Source: GWE2-42-39 sp034003625
GTDB lineage: Bacteria; Bacteroidota; Bacteroidia; Bacteroidales; Prolixibacteraceae
Direction of reading: 5' to 3'
Assembly: GCA_034003625.1 (NCBI GenBank)
Contig: JAVEYG010000024.1
Span: 1 to 64,000 of the forward strand
Length of the DNA: 64,000 nt
Below the pieces are notes generated by a model. The model made no database searches. It saw only the letters and a program-made list of their open reading frames with translations, and was not told the origin of the DNA. This document shows, piece after piece, positions 8,807 through 17,217 of this stretch. The stretch's first letter is position 1, and the number at the start of each line of letters is the position of its first letter. The position numbers and the translations under genes are program-made.

Positions 8807-9370
8807 ATGAAAAAGGAGCTGACAGGCATTATTTTGTCCGGAGGAAAGAGCAGCCGGATGGGACAGGATAAGGGATTGATGGATTTTAGAGAAAAAAAGA
8901 TGGTTCAATACTCCATTGATGTTTTGAGCCATTTTACCAATTGCATTATTATCAGTTCCAATGATTCTGAATACAGGAACTTTGGTTTTCCCCTGATCAC
9001 CGATATGTACAAAGATTGTGGCCCGGTGGGTGGCTTACATGCTGCTCTCTCCGCTTCAGAAACAGATTGGAATCTGGTGCTTGCATGCGACCTGCCATTT
9101 ATGAACGCGGAACTTTTCCATTCATTATCTGCTCTGATTGATCAACAGGATGCAATTTTGCCAATTCATTCAAACGGCATAGAACCGCTTGCCGGGATAT
9201 ATCACAAACAATTGTCTTCGTTTTTTGCTGAAAAACTTCAAAAAAGAGAATTTAAACTGCATGCTATTCTGAAAGAAAGGGATATTGAATATTTCGATGC
9301 TTCCGGACTTTTGGAGAGATATCCGAAACTTTTCGCAAACATCAATACTTCTGACGACTTAAAAAATTAA
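8807..9370 (+). CDS. mobA: Molybdenum cofactor guanylyltransferase (MobA)
   Basis: A 187-residue nucleotidyltransferase that attaches GMP from GTP to molybdopterin, producing the guanine dinucleotide cofactor used by DMSO-reductase-family enzymes. The N-terminal GTP-binding signature LSGGKSSRMGQDKGL is at about residues 10-24, followed by DMYKDCGPVGGLHAAL and the metal-binding LACDLPFM. It lies just upstream of a DMSO-reductase-family catalytic subunit on the same strand, so it probably supplies that enzyme's cofactor. Confidence 0.93.
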   Translation: MKKELTGIILSGGKSSRMGQDKGLMDFREKKMVQYSIDVLSHFTNCIIISSNDSEYRNFGFPLITDMYKDCGPVGGLHAALSASETDWNLVLACDLPFMNAELFHSLSALIDQQDAILPIHSNGIEPLAGIYHKQLSSFFAEKLQKREFKLHAILKERDIEYFDASGLLERYPKLFANINTSDDLKN

Positions 9371-9456
9371 GTCTTACAAATATTTAAACTAATTCTAAAT
9401 TAAGTCCGGAGTCAAACATATTGACTTTTAGACATATTTTAATATCATGGAATTTG

Positions 9457-9464
9457 TATGTTTG
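9457..9464 (+). promoter_or_regulatory. -7 promoter element for the molybdoenzyme operon
   Basis: TATGTTTG matches TAnnTTTG and lies 25 bp before the ATG at 9490. Its position inside the upstream extension of the reading frame argues against a start at 9421. The -33 match is weak. Confidence 0.45.
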
Positions 9465-9489
9465 TGGAATAGGAAAAAATCTAAATAAC

Positions 9490-11733
9490 ATGGCACAAAA
9501 GCGTCGTGATTTTATAAAAATTTCATCATTAACAGCAGCCGGAACCATTTTTGGAGCTTCGTACCTGAAATCGGCAGTTACTGCCATTACAGATAAACTT
9601 GGCGCCATTGGTCCGCTTAGCATGAAACGGACTCCGACCTATTGCGAAGTTTGTTTTTGGAAGTGCGCCGGGTGGGTGTACAAAAATGATGAGGGAAAAA
9701 TTCAAAAAATCGTTGGCAACGAGGATGACGGGAATTGCAACGGGCGTTTATGTCCGAGGGGAACAGGAGGCATCGGTATGTATTACGATGAAGACCGCTT
9801 GAAAGCCCCGCTCATCCGGGTGACAGGAAAGGACGGGCAACAAACCTTCCGCGAAGCGAGTTGGGACGAAGCGCTTGACGTTGTAGCAAAAGGACTGCAA
9901 AAAGTTAAAGAGGAACATGGGGCTGAATGTACGGCTCTGTTTACACATGGTTCCGGGGGAAAATATTTTGGCGATTTATTGAAAGCATTTGGTTCCGGAA
10001 ATATTGCTGCTCCATCGTATGCACAATGCCGTGGTCCCCGTGAAGTGGCATTTATTGCAACCTTTGGCGAAGGACTCGATTCTCCGGAGCCCCTTGACAT
10101 ACGCGACACCCGTTGTTTGGTACTGATTGGCTCGCATTTGGGCGAAAACATGCACAACGGGCAGGTGCAGGAAATGTCGGATGCCATTGATAAAGGCGCT
10201 GCAATTATTACGGTTGACCCGCGTTTTTCCACTGCCGCCAGCAAATCGAAATTCTGGCTGCCCATTAAACCGGCTACTGATATTGCTTTGCTGCTGGCTT
10301 GGATTCATGAAATTATATACAATGAGTGGTACGATAAGAAATACGTTGAAAAATATACCTACGGATTTGATCTGCTAAAAGAACATGTTCGCACTTTTAC
10401 TCCCGAATGGGCCTACGGGATTACGACCATCAAGCCTGATGTAATCCGCGAAATAGCCCGGGAAATGCGAAATGCTGCACCGTCGGTGATTATTCATCCG
10501 GGACGGCATGTTACCTGGTACGGCGACGATACCCAACGGCTGAGGGCTGTTGCCATTCTGAATGCTTTGCTTGGTTCATGGGGACGCCGGGGCGGATATT
10601 ATATTCCTGAAACAGCTTCGGTCCCATCCTATCCGCATCCTGAATTTCCGAAGCCAACACGTACATGGCGCGATGCAATGGGGGGAAAATACAATCTGGC
10701 CGATCTTGCTCTTGCTTCGGGTGTTTGCGATGCAACTATTCCGTCGCCTGATCTGGATTGCAGTATTAAAGCATGGATTGTGAACGGCACCAACCTGATC
10801 ATGACTTTGCCCGATGAACGAAAAACCATTGAAGCAATAAAAAATCTCGATTTTCTGGTAGTTGTCGATACCATGCCAATGGAAATAACCGGTTATGCCG
10901 ATGTGGTACTTCCGGAATGTACCTATCTTGAACGGTATGATACGCTTCGTGCCGACAAAGGACGAAATCCCAGCATTGCGCTCAGAATGCCGGCAGCAGA
11001 GCCAAAATACAATACAAAACCTGCTTATTGGATGGCCAAGGAGCTTGCCAGCAGGTTGGGGCTGGGCGATTATTTTGCCTGGAATACTATTGAGGAAATG
11101 CTCGACTGGCAACTGAAACAAATGGGAACATCGCTGGAAGAAATGAAACGAACCGGGGTAAAAATTTTGCCCCGTGAATACAGTGGTTTGTATTTTCAGG
11201 AAGAGGAAGATATGGAATTCAATACCAATACCGGAAAGATTGAATTGTATTCAACTGCCTTTGCAAATGAAGGTTTCGATCCAATGCCGGTTTATACGGC
11301 GCACCAAACACCACCTCCGGGATTTTATCACCTGAATTATGGCCGTGCCCCGATGCACACTTTCAGCCGCACATCGAACAACCCAAACCTAATTGACTTG
11401 ATGGACGAAAACACAGTTTGGGTAAATCCGAAAGTGGCAAAAGAATGGGGGCTTAAAAATGAACAGCCTGTGTATCTTGAAAATCAGGATGGGATTATTT
11501 CTGAATTTGCTGTGAAAGTGAGGGTTACCGAACGTATCCGGTTCGATTCGGTGTATATCGTTCATGGTTTTGGTCATGCCAATAAAAAGCTGAGCCGTGC
11601 CTACGGGAAAGGAGCCAGTGATTCGCAACTGATCAGCCGTGTACTTCTCGACCCGATTATGGGAGGTACTGGCATGCGGGGCAATTTCGTAACATTCCGT
11701 TTCAGTAAAAAAGAAAGCGAGGTACAGTCATGA
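9490..11733 (+). CDS. Polysulfide/thiosulfate reductase-type molybdopterin catalytic subunit
   Basis: A 747-residue DMSO-reductase-family enzyme. The Tat signal has twin arginines at residues 5-6 (KRRDFIKIS). A [4Fe-4S] site is made by Cys52, Cys55, Cys59 and Cys88, and the probable Mo ligand is Cys180 in SYAQCRGP, as in PsrA/PhsA. It should act in the periplasm, anchored through the next two subunits, reducing a sulfur compound with menaquinol electrons. The YeeE and rhodanese neighbours support a sulfur substrate, but sequence alone does not separate polysulfide, thiosulfate or tetrathionate. The stop overlaps the next start (ATGA). Confidence 0.85.
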   Translation: MAQKRRDFIKISSLTAAGTIFGASYLKSAVTAITDKLGAIGPLSMKRTPTYCEVCFWKCAGWVYKNDEGKIQKIVGNEDDGNCNGRLCPRGTGGIGMYYDEDRLKAPLIRVTGKDGQQTFREASWDEALDVVAKGLQKVKEEHGAECTALFTHGSGGKYFGDLLKAFGSGNIAAPSYAQCRGPREVAFIATFGEGLDSPEPLDIRDTRCLVLIGSHLGENMHNGQVQEMSDAIDKGAAIITVDPRFSTAASKSKFWLPIKPATDIALLLAWIHEIIYNEWYDKKYVEKYTYGFDLLKEHVRTFTPEWAYGITTIKPDVIREIAREMRNAAPSVIIHPGRHVTWYGDDTQRLRAVAILNALLGSWGRRGGYYIPETASVPSYPHPEFPKPTRTWRDAMGGKYNLADLALASGVCDATIPSPDLDCSIKAWIVNGTNLIMTLPDERKTIEAIKNLDFLVVVDTMPMEITGYADVVLPECTYLERYDTLRADKGRNPSIALRMPAAEPKYNTKPAYWMAKELASRLGLGDYFAWNTIEEMLDWQLKQMGTSLEEMKRTGVKILPREYSGLYFQEEEDMEFNTNTGKIELYSTAFANEGFDPMPVYTAHQTPPPGFYHLNYGRAPMHTFSRTSNNPNLIDLMDENTVWVNPKVAKEWGLKNEQPVYLENQDGIISEFAVKVRVTERIRFDSVYIVHGFGHANKKLSRAYGKGASDSQLISRVLLDPIMGGTGMRGNFVTFRFSKKESEVQS

Positions 11734-12263
11734 GATATGCAATGGCTATTGATACAAAAAAATGTGTAGGCTGCAGCGACTGCGTAGTGGCCTGCCAGAC
11801 CGAAAATAACGTACCGATTGGCTACTGCCGCGACTGGGTTGTCGAAGTAACCGATGGCACCTACCCTCAACTGGAAATTGAAATCCGATCGGAACGATGC
11901 AACCACTGCGACAATTCGCCCTGTGTTCGTTGTTGTCCGACGGGCGCCAGCCATTACGAAAAAGGAGGTATTGTAACGGTAACTGCTCGTAAATGTATCG
12001 GTTGCGGAGCTTGTATTGCCAGTTGTCCGTACGATGCACGTTACTCACATCCCGATGGGCATGTCGACAAATGTACGTTCTGTCTGCACCGCATCGAAAA
12101 AGGACAACAACCAGCCTGTGTGGCCGTTTGCCCGACAAAGTGCATGTATTTTGGTGATCTCGATGATCCGAACAGCGATGTTTCACAAGTATTGAAAAAA
12201 CGGAAACACAAAACGCTGATCCCTGAAGCGGGAACAAAACCTCAGGTGTATTATTTAATTTAA
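11730..12263 (+). CDS. PsrB/PhsB-type four-cluster ferredoxin subunit
   Basis: A 177-residue electron-transfer subunit with four cysteine clusters: CVGCSDCVVAC, CNHCDNSPCVRCCPTGA, CIGCGACIASCPYDA and CTFCLHRIEKGQQPACVAVCP. It has no signal of its own, as is usual for subunits exported with a Tat partner. It passes electrons from the membrane subunit to the molybdenum subunit. It is translationally coupled to the catalytic gene by a 4-bp overlap and followed 10 bp later by the membrane anchor gene. Confidence 0.93.
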   Translation: MRYAMAIDTKKCVGCSDCVVACQTENNVPIGYCRDWVVEVTDGTYPQLEIEIRSERCNHCDNSPCVRCCPTGASHYEKGGIVTVTARKCIGCGACIASCPYDARYSHPDGHVDKCTFCLHRIEKGQQPACVAVCPTKCMYFGDLDDPNSDVSQVLKKRKHKTLIPEAGTKPQVYYLI

Positions 12264-12273
12264 ACGAAAAAAG

Positions 12274-13215
12274 ATGAGAGAAGAAATTATTGTAAGCGGA
12301 AGAATCAACCCGCACATCGACCCGCATCTGGAAATATGGCACTGGCACATTCCTCTGTATCTTTTTTTAGGAGGGCTGGCTGCCGGAATCTTATTTTTTG
12401 CCGGACTGTATTTTATTCTGGGTAAAGAAAATAAATACACCGGAGCTGTACGCCGTGCACCGATTGTTGTTCCGTTCCTTTTGATTATCGGACTTTTGGC
12501 TTTATTTCTTGATCTTCGGCACAAATTATTTTTCTGGCAGTTATATACAACTATAAAAATACAATCTCCCATGTCGTGGGGCGCATGGGCGCTCATGGGC
12601 ATCACACCCCTGTCAATCGTTTGGGCTGCCCTTCATATCCGGGAGTTTTTTCCGAACTGGGACTGGAAATTCAGTATTTTGAAATATATTGAGAAGTTCT
12701 TCATTCAATACAAAATTGTTCTTGCCTGGGCAATGGTTATTTTAGGCGTAATCCTCGGCATTTACACCGGCATTTTGTTTTCGGCATTCAATGCCCGCCC
12801 GCTCTGGAATACATCGATACTGGGGCCGTTATTCCTGACATCGGGACTTTCTGCCGGAGCCGCAGTGATCATTTTATTTGCACAATCGAAAAAAGAGCGC
12901 CTGTTGTTTGCAAAACTTGACCTGATGCTGATTGGGATTGAACTATTCCTGATTGTACACATGTTTATGGGGTTTCAGGCCAGTACACAGGTACAGATTG
13001 ATGCGGCATCACTGTTCCTGGGAGGTAGTTACACCGCGCCTTTCTGGATTTTTGTTGTGGTCATCGGAATGATTGTGCCCGCCATTCTAGAGATAATGGA
13101 ACTGTTCCATAAAAAAATACCGGTCATTATTCCTGTTATACTGGTACTGTTCGGCAGCCTGATGCTGCGTTTTATTATCGCCTATGCCGGACAGTTGAGC
13201 CGTTGGTTGTATTAA
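12274..13215 (+). CDS. NrfD/PsrC-type membrane quinol-oxidising subunit
   Basis: A 313-residue integral membrane protein with about eight hydrophobic helices. The N-terminal HLEIWHWHIPLYLFLGGLAAG motif (seen near residues 16-36) is a hallmark of NrfD/PsrC proteins and lines the quinone site. It anchors the reductase and takes electrons from menaquinol. Third gene of the reductase operon. Confidence 0.93.
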   Translation: MREEIIVSGRINPHIDPHLEIWHWHIPLYLFLGGLAAGILFFAGLYFILGKENKYTGAVRRAPIVVPFLLIIGLLALFLDLRHKLFFWQLYTTIKIQSPMSWGAWALMGITPLSIVWAALHIREFFPNWDWKFSILKYIEKFFIQYKIVLAWAMVILGVILGIYTGILFSAFNARPLWNTSILGPLFLTSGLSAGAAVIILFAQSKKERLLFAKLDLMLIGIELFLIVHMFMGFQASTQVQIDAASLFLGGSYTAPFWIFVVVIGMIVPAILEIMELFHKKIPVIIPVILVLFGSLMLRFIIAYAGQLSRWLY

Positions 13216-13237
13216 TAAAAAATCAAAATAAATCACT

Positions 13238-13753
13238 ATGAAAGAAGCTAAAAAATATATGAATCCATACCTGGGCGGAGTTCTGCTGGGTTTGGTTTTG
13301 ATTGCTGCATTTTGGGTTTCGGGTCGTGGACTGGGAGCCAGCGGGGCTGTAAAAAGCGTGGTTGTGGCAGGCGTGGAAACCATTGCTCCGGGTCATGCAG
13401 AAACTGCAACATTTTATACAGAAAATAAAGAAGGTCATGATAACCCGCTAAAATCGTGGCTGGTATTCGAAATGCTGGGAGTTCTGGTGGGCGGTTTTCT
13501 CTCGGGCGCACTGGCCGGACGTTTGAAATTCAAAGTTGAAAAAGGCCCCAACACAACGAATAAAATACGGCTCATTTTTGCAGTAATTGGCGGAATATTC
13601 TTCGGGTTTGGAGCACAACTCGGACGAGGTTGCACCAGTGGTTCGGCATTAACCGGGATGGCCGTTTTGTCGGTTGGCGGATTTGTTACCATGGCAGCTA
13701 TTTTCGGAACTGCTTTTGCCTTGGCCTATTTTGCCCGCAAACTCTGGCTGTGA
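13238..13753 (+). CDS. YeeE/YedE-family sulfur transporter, first half-size subunit
   Basis: A 171-residue membrane protein. The conserved GRGCTSGSALTGMAVLS motif is near the C-terminal end, with Cys132 the only cysteine. Full-length YeeE/TsuA transporters carry two such halves and pass thiosulfate by cysteine-assisted hydrogen bonding; here the halves are separate genes. An N-terminal extracytoplasmic loop (about residues 50-70) is longer than usual. It is 22 bp downstream of the NrfD gene, so it probably belongs to the same operon. Confidence 0.85.
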   Translation: MKEAKKYMNPYLGGVLLGLVLIAAFWVSGRGLGASGAVKSVVVAGVETIAPGHAETATFYTENKEGHDNPLKSWLVFEMLGVLVGGFLSGALAGRLKFKVEKGPNTTNKIRLIFAVIGGIFFGFGAQLGRGCTSGSALTGMAVLSVGGFVTMAAIFGTAFALAYFARKLWL

Positions 13754-13786
13754 GGATTTATATTTATAGCATTGACGATTTATAAA

Positions 13787-13819
13787 TCATTCAAAATTTT
13801 AAATTCATCATTCAAAATT
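13787..13819. repeat. Short direct repeat between the YeeE genes
   Basis: TCATTCAAAATT occurs at 13787-13798 and again at 13808-13819. Such AT-rich short repeats are frequent between Bacteroidota genes; no function is implied. Confidence 0.7.
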
Positions 13820-13826
13820 AAAAACT

Positions 13827-14432
13827 ATGGGACCATTGGTAGTTTACGAAATAATATCTGAAAATACGAACTTTTTACTGGCATTTCTGGTTGGGATCGG
13901 CTTCGGGTTTGTGCTTGAAAGCAACGGATTCTCATCGAGCCGTCGTCTGGCCGGAATGTTCTACGGATACGATGCCACCGTTTTAAAAGTATTTTTTACG
14001 GCAGCCATCACAGCTATGCTGGGATTACTTTTCATGAGCCTTTTTGGCTGGCTCGATCTCAGCATGATTTACATCAACCCGACTTTTCTTTGGTCGGCCA
14101 TTGGCGGCGGGGTGATCATGGGTATCGGGTTCATTTTGGGCGGTTATTGCCCCGGCACTTCATTCTGCGCCGCATCAATTGGTAAACTTGATGCGCTGGC
14201 GTTTATCGGAGGCCTTTTTATAGGTGTCTTTATTTTTACGGAAGGCTATTCGTTATGGGACGACTTCTACAAAGCTAAATTCATGGGGTCGCCGACATTG
14301 AATGAGCTGATTGGTGTTTCGCGCGGCGTTCTCACGTTCCTGATCATTTTGGCTGCACTGGCCATGTTTTGGGTGGGTGAATGGGCTGAAAAGAAGTTTG
14401 CCCGCAAAGATTACACGATTAACCAACGATAA
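13827..14432 (+). CDS. YeeE/YedE-family sulfur transporter, second half-size subunit
   Basis: A 201-residue membrane protein. The motif GGYCPGTSFCAASIGKLDAL contains Cys108 and Cys114, the second conserved sulfur-path motif of the family. With the preceding 171-residue protein it would complete one two-domain transporter for thiosulfate or a similar sulfur species. It is 2 bp before the rhodanese-like gene, so translation is probably linked. Confidence 0.87.
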   Translation: MGPLVVYEIISENTNFLLAFLVGIGFGFVLESNGFSSSRRLAGMFYGYDATVLKVFFTAAITAMLGLLFMSLFGWLDLSMIYINPTFLWSAIGGGVIMGIGFILGGYCPGTSFCAASIGKLDALAFIGGLFIGVFIFTEGYSLWDDFYKAKFMGSPTLNELIGVSRGVLTFLIILAALAMFWVGEWAEKKFARKDYTINQR

Positions 14433-14434
14433 AA

Positions 14435-15067
14435 ATGAAAAAAATGAATGCAAGGTTACTACTGGCAGCCGCTATTATCCCGCTGGGGTTGATCATTGCT
14501 GCCGTTCCCGAAAATACAACCCGGCCATACAAGCTGACAGCCGAAGAGCTATTAAATGAAGTAAGTGAAGGACAGCAGTTTATGTCGCCCGATGAGATTG
14601 CCCACATGATCATTTCGAACGACCCCAGCCTGCAACTGATTGATGTTCGCAGCGTTGCCGAATACGAGAAATTCAGTTTGCCCAATGCAATCAATGTTCC
14701 GCTTGAAAATTTATTATCAGCAGAATATGTTGACATTCTGAACCAGGACGTGAAACTGAACGTGTTTTACTCGAACAGCAGCAGCCACGCCAACCAAGCA
14801 TGGATGATTACCCGTCAGTTGGGATACAACAATAATTACGTATTGCAGGGCGGTCTCAATTATTGGGTTGAAACCATTATGAATCCGGAGAAACCGGCAG
14901 AAGGAAGCCCAAACGAGGAATTTGCAAAATACGATTTTCGCAAGGGTGCAAGCGATGCATTAGGGGGTGGGGTTGCGGTTTCTTCCGGTACCAGCACCGG
15001 CAAGCCGTCAGTTACACCGCCGATTGTGAAAAACAAAAAGAAAAAGGGTGTCCAGGGAGGTTGTTGA
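14435..15067 (+). CDS. Exported rhodanese-like protein with Ser in the active loop and a C-terminal Cys
   Basis: 210 residues. An N-terminal hydrophobic segment (7-24) targets it to the periplasm or membrane. The rhodanese fold spans about residues 52-146, with the IDVRSVAEYEKFSLPNAINVP block. The active-loop position expected to be Cys is Ser113 (VFYSNSSSHA), so normal sulfurtransferase chemistry is unlikely. A low-complexity Gly/Ser/Thr/Lys tail follows and ends KKKKGVQGGC. Cys210 is the only cysteine in the protein. The gene closes the sulfur operon. I infer a sulfur-carrying or binding role with a mobile C-terminal thiol. Confidence 0.8.
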   Translation: MKKMNARLLLAAAIIPLGLIIAAVPENTTRPYKLTAEELLNEVSEGQQFMSPDEIAHMIISNDPSLQLIDVRSVAEYEKFSLPNAINVPLENLLSAEYVDILNQDVKLNVFYSNSSSHANQAWMITRQLGYNNNYVLQGGLNYWVETIMNPEKPAEGSPNEEFAKYDFRKGASDALGGGVAVSSGTSTGKPSVTPPIVKNKKKKGVQGGC

Positions 15068-15101
15068 AGATTTTGAGACTTCCGGGTCCGGTCTCCTGGT
15101 G

Positions 15102-15494
15102 TTAATCAAGTTTTATTTCTTTTTCACTGATGTTGCCGATAATTAATGGCGCCTGAGATGAAGGATTGCCGGTGGATGAGTAGTCCCGTATGAACCCGAC
15201 ATTGTAAATATTACTGGTCATCAACGTTCCCGAACCACTTATTCCGTCGTTTGAATTGATTTCAATGGTAATTTTACTGATTTCTTTTTTCGAATTGTAA
15301 ATAATGTCTTTGAAGTTGAAGTCAATGTTGGCTTCTTCTTTTAATGTTTTTTGGAATTTTTTTAATTGTGTTTCAGTGTTTTTTTCAGTGATGGTCAACT
15401 CGACCTTTTCTTTAGAAATAAACAGTTGTTTTCGTTGGGCAGAAAGCTCAAGAGTGAGACAAATCAAGAATAGTAGTAAAACTGTCCGCATCAT
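15102..15494 (-). CDS. Small exported protein, function unknown
   Basis: About 130 residues from the ATG at 15494; a second ATG follows at 15491, and the TTG at 15521 is rejected. A clean signal peptide (MRTVLLLFLICLTLELSAQ) precedes a lysine/glutamate-rich domain with alternating strands and no cysteines. I do not recognise a family. It is the last minus-strand gene after a sulfatase, 68 bp downstream of that gene's stop, so membership in the long block is possible but unproven. Confidence 0.6.
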   Translation of the reverse strand: MMRTVLLLFLICLTLELSAQRKQLFISKEKVELTITEKNTETQLKKFQKTLKEEANIDFNFKDIIYNSKKEISKITIEINSNDGISGSGTLMTSNIYNVGFIRDYSSTGNPSSQAPLIIGNISEKEIKLD

Positions 15495-15562
15495 TTTGTT
15501 TTCTGTTTTTGGCTGCCACAAAAATAGAAAAATCTGAAAAAGATGAACTGAATTGATCTTTT

Positions 15563-17086
15563 TTAATCCCGGCTTTTCCCTTTCTGAACAATTTTATCCA
15601 GTTTTTTTCTCAATTCGTTGGCCTTCTCCGGATATTTTTCAGCAAGATTGACTTGTTCTTTCATGTCTTCCGATAAATTGAATAATTGTGGTATTTCCAT
15701 CATGCCACTTTCAATATCTTTGTTTTTCATCCAGTCGGGGGCAGTTGTTCCCGGAGCAATGTATTTCCAATCGCCGTCTCGATAAGCCAGTACAAATGCT
15801 TCTTCAATCATTGCATCGCGGCCTTTGTTGGTTTTTCCCAACCAGGCATCCAACAGTTCAAAACTATCAGGAGCATCATTTTCTTCCAGTTCAACACCGG
15901 TTAAACGGGCGAATGAAGCGAATAAATCGATGTGATTGATCATAGCATCACTGGTACCGGGCTGAACGGTACCGGGCCAGTATACAATGGCGGGGACCCG
16001 TGTTCCTGCCTCGTATGCGCTGTATTTGCTACCGCGGAAAGGCCCCGAAGGTTTGTGTTCCCCCAATCTCTCAACAGCCTGATCGGCATATCCGTCATCC
16101 AATACAGGGCCGTTGTCGCTGGAAAAGAGAACCAGCGTATTTTCTGCAATCCCGAGTTTTTCAAGGGCTTTTACAATCTCGCCGGTACACCAGTCCATTT
16201 GGGCAATGGCGTCGCCGCGCGGCCCCATCTCGCTTTTCCCGGCGAAGTCAGGACTGGGGATACGGGGGACATGAATATCGTGGTAAGCAAAATAGAGGAA
16301 GAAAGGGTTGTTTTTATTTTCCGAAATAAAATCTTTGGCCTTTTGTGTCAACACGCGGGGAAATTCTTCATCCACCCACAGAGCTGACTTTCCGCCAGTC
16401 ATATAACCGATGCGACTGACTCCGTTTACAATGGTACAACTATGTTGCGGATCGGCGAGTTGTTTCAGCATTTCAGGATTTGACATACCAGTTGGCCAGT
16501 CGCCTACCATCTCCGAATAACTTACTGTTATGGGGTCGGCAGGATCAAGGTTAACGACCCTGTGATTTTCAACAAACACACAAGGAACGCGGTCACCGGT
16601 CGCCGGGATCAGGAAACTGTAATCGAAGCCTATTTCGAGCGGTCCCGGTTTGATGTCTCCATTCCAGTTAATTTTCCCGTCGCCAAGTCCCAAATGCCAT
16701 TTCCCGACCACTGCCGTTTTATATCCGGCTTTTTTCAGCATTCCCGGCATGGTCGGGATTTCGGGGCGAATCAACAACGGAGCATCACCTGGCAAAATGG
16801 CTGCCTGGTTTCGAAAAGCATACTTCCCGGTCAGCAACGAGAAACGGGAAGGGGTACAGGTTGCTGCTGAACAATGAGCATCAGTAAACCGTAACCCATT
16901 AGCTGCCATCCGGTCAATATTGGGTGTTTCAACCCCTTTTGCCCCGTAACAGCCAATGTCGCCATAACCAAGATCATCTGCATAAATAATAATGATATTG
17001 GGTTTCGTTTCGGGTGATTCTTGTTTTGAAACGGCACAGGAAAATGCAGTTCCAATTAACAAAGAGGGCAAATAAAAACGTTTCAT
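15563..17086 (-). CDS. Sulfatase (S1 family), lipoprotein
   Basis: A 507-residue type I sulfatase. The signal peptide ends in a lipobox (AFSC, Cys17). The metal-binding YADDLGYGD is at about residues 35-43. The formylglycine motif CTPSR is at 77-81; Cys77 must be oxidised to formylglycine, and the maturase is not in this window. GKWHLG and the SSDNGP segment complete the active site. It hydrolyses sulfate esters, probably on a glycan at the cell surface or in the periplasm. Substrate cannot be assigned from sequence. It lies downstream of the metallophosphoesterase gene in the same minus-strand block. Confidence 0.93.
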   Translation of the reverse strand: MKRFYLPSLLIGTAFSCAVSKQESPETKPNIIIIYADDLGYGDIGCYGAKGVETPNIDRMAANGLRFTDAHCSAATCTPSRFSLLTGKYAFRNQAAILPGDAPLLIRPEIPTMPGMLKKAGYKTAVVGKWHLGLGDGKINWNGDIKPGPLEIGFDYSFLIPATGDRVPCVFVENHRVVNLDPADPITVSYSEMVGDWPTGMSNPEMLKQLADPQHSCTIVNGVSRIGYMTGGKSALWVDEEFPRVLTQKAKDFISENKNNPFFLYFAYHDIHVPRIPSPDFAGKSEMGPRGDAIAQMDWCTGEIVKALEKLGIAENTLVLFSSDNGPVLDDGYADQAVERLGEHKPSGPFRGSKYSAYEAGTRVPAIVYWPGTVQPGTSDAMINHIDLFASFARLTGVELEENDAPDSFELLDAWLGKTNKGRDAMIEEAFVLAYRDGDWKYIAPGTTAPDWMKNKDIESGMMEIPQLFNLSEDMKEQVNLAEKYPEKANELRKKLDKIVQKGKSRD

Positions 17087-17217
17087 TCCTTGATTTTTTT
17101 GTTTGAAAAGTTATTGGTTGCCCAAATGTATAAAATTAATCCAATCTTTCTCTGTATGGCTCTCGACAAACACCCCTGATTTAAAAAAAGGCACAGAAAA
17201 ACTGCTTTTGTATGACC

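Noticed and set aside
9421..9489. Upstream extension of the molybdoenzyme reading frame
   Set aside because: It contains the -7 promoter element, and the Tat signal begins at the ATG at 9490.
10576..11121. Minus-strand open frame of 181 codons in the molybdoenzyme gene
   Set aside because: Antisense shadow of the catalytic subunit.
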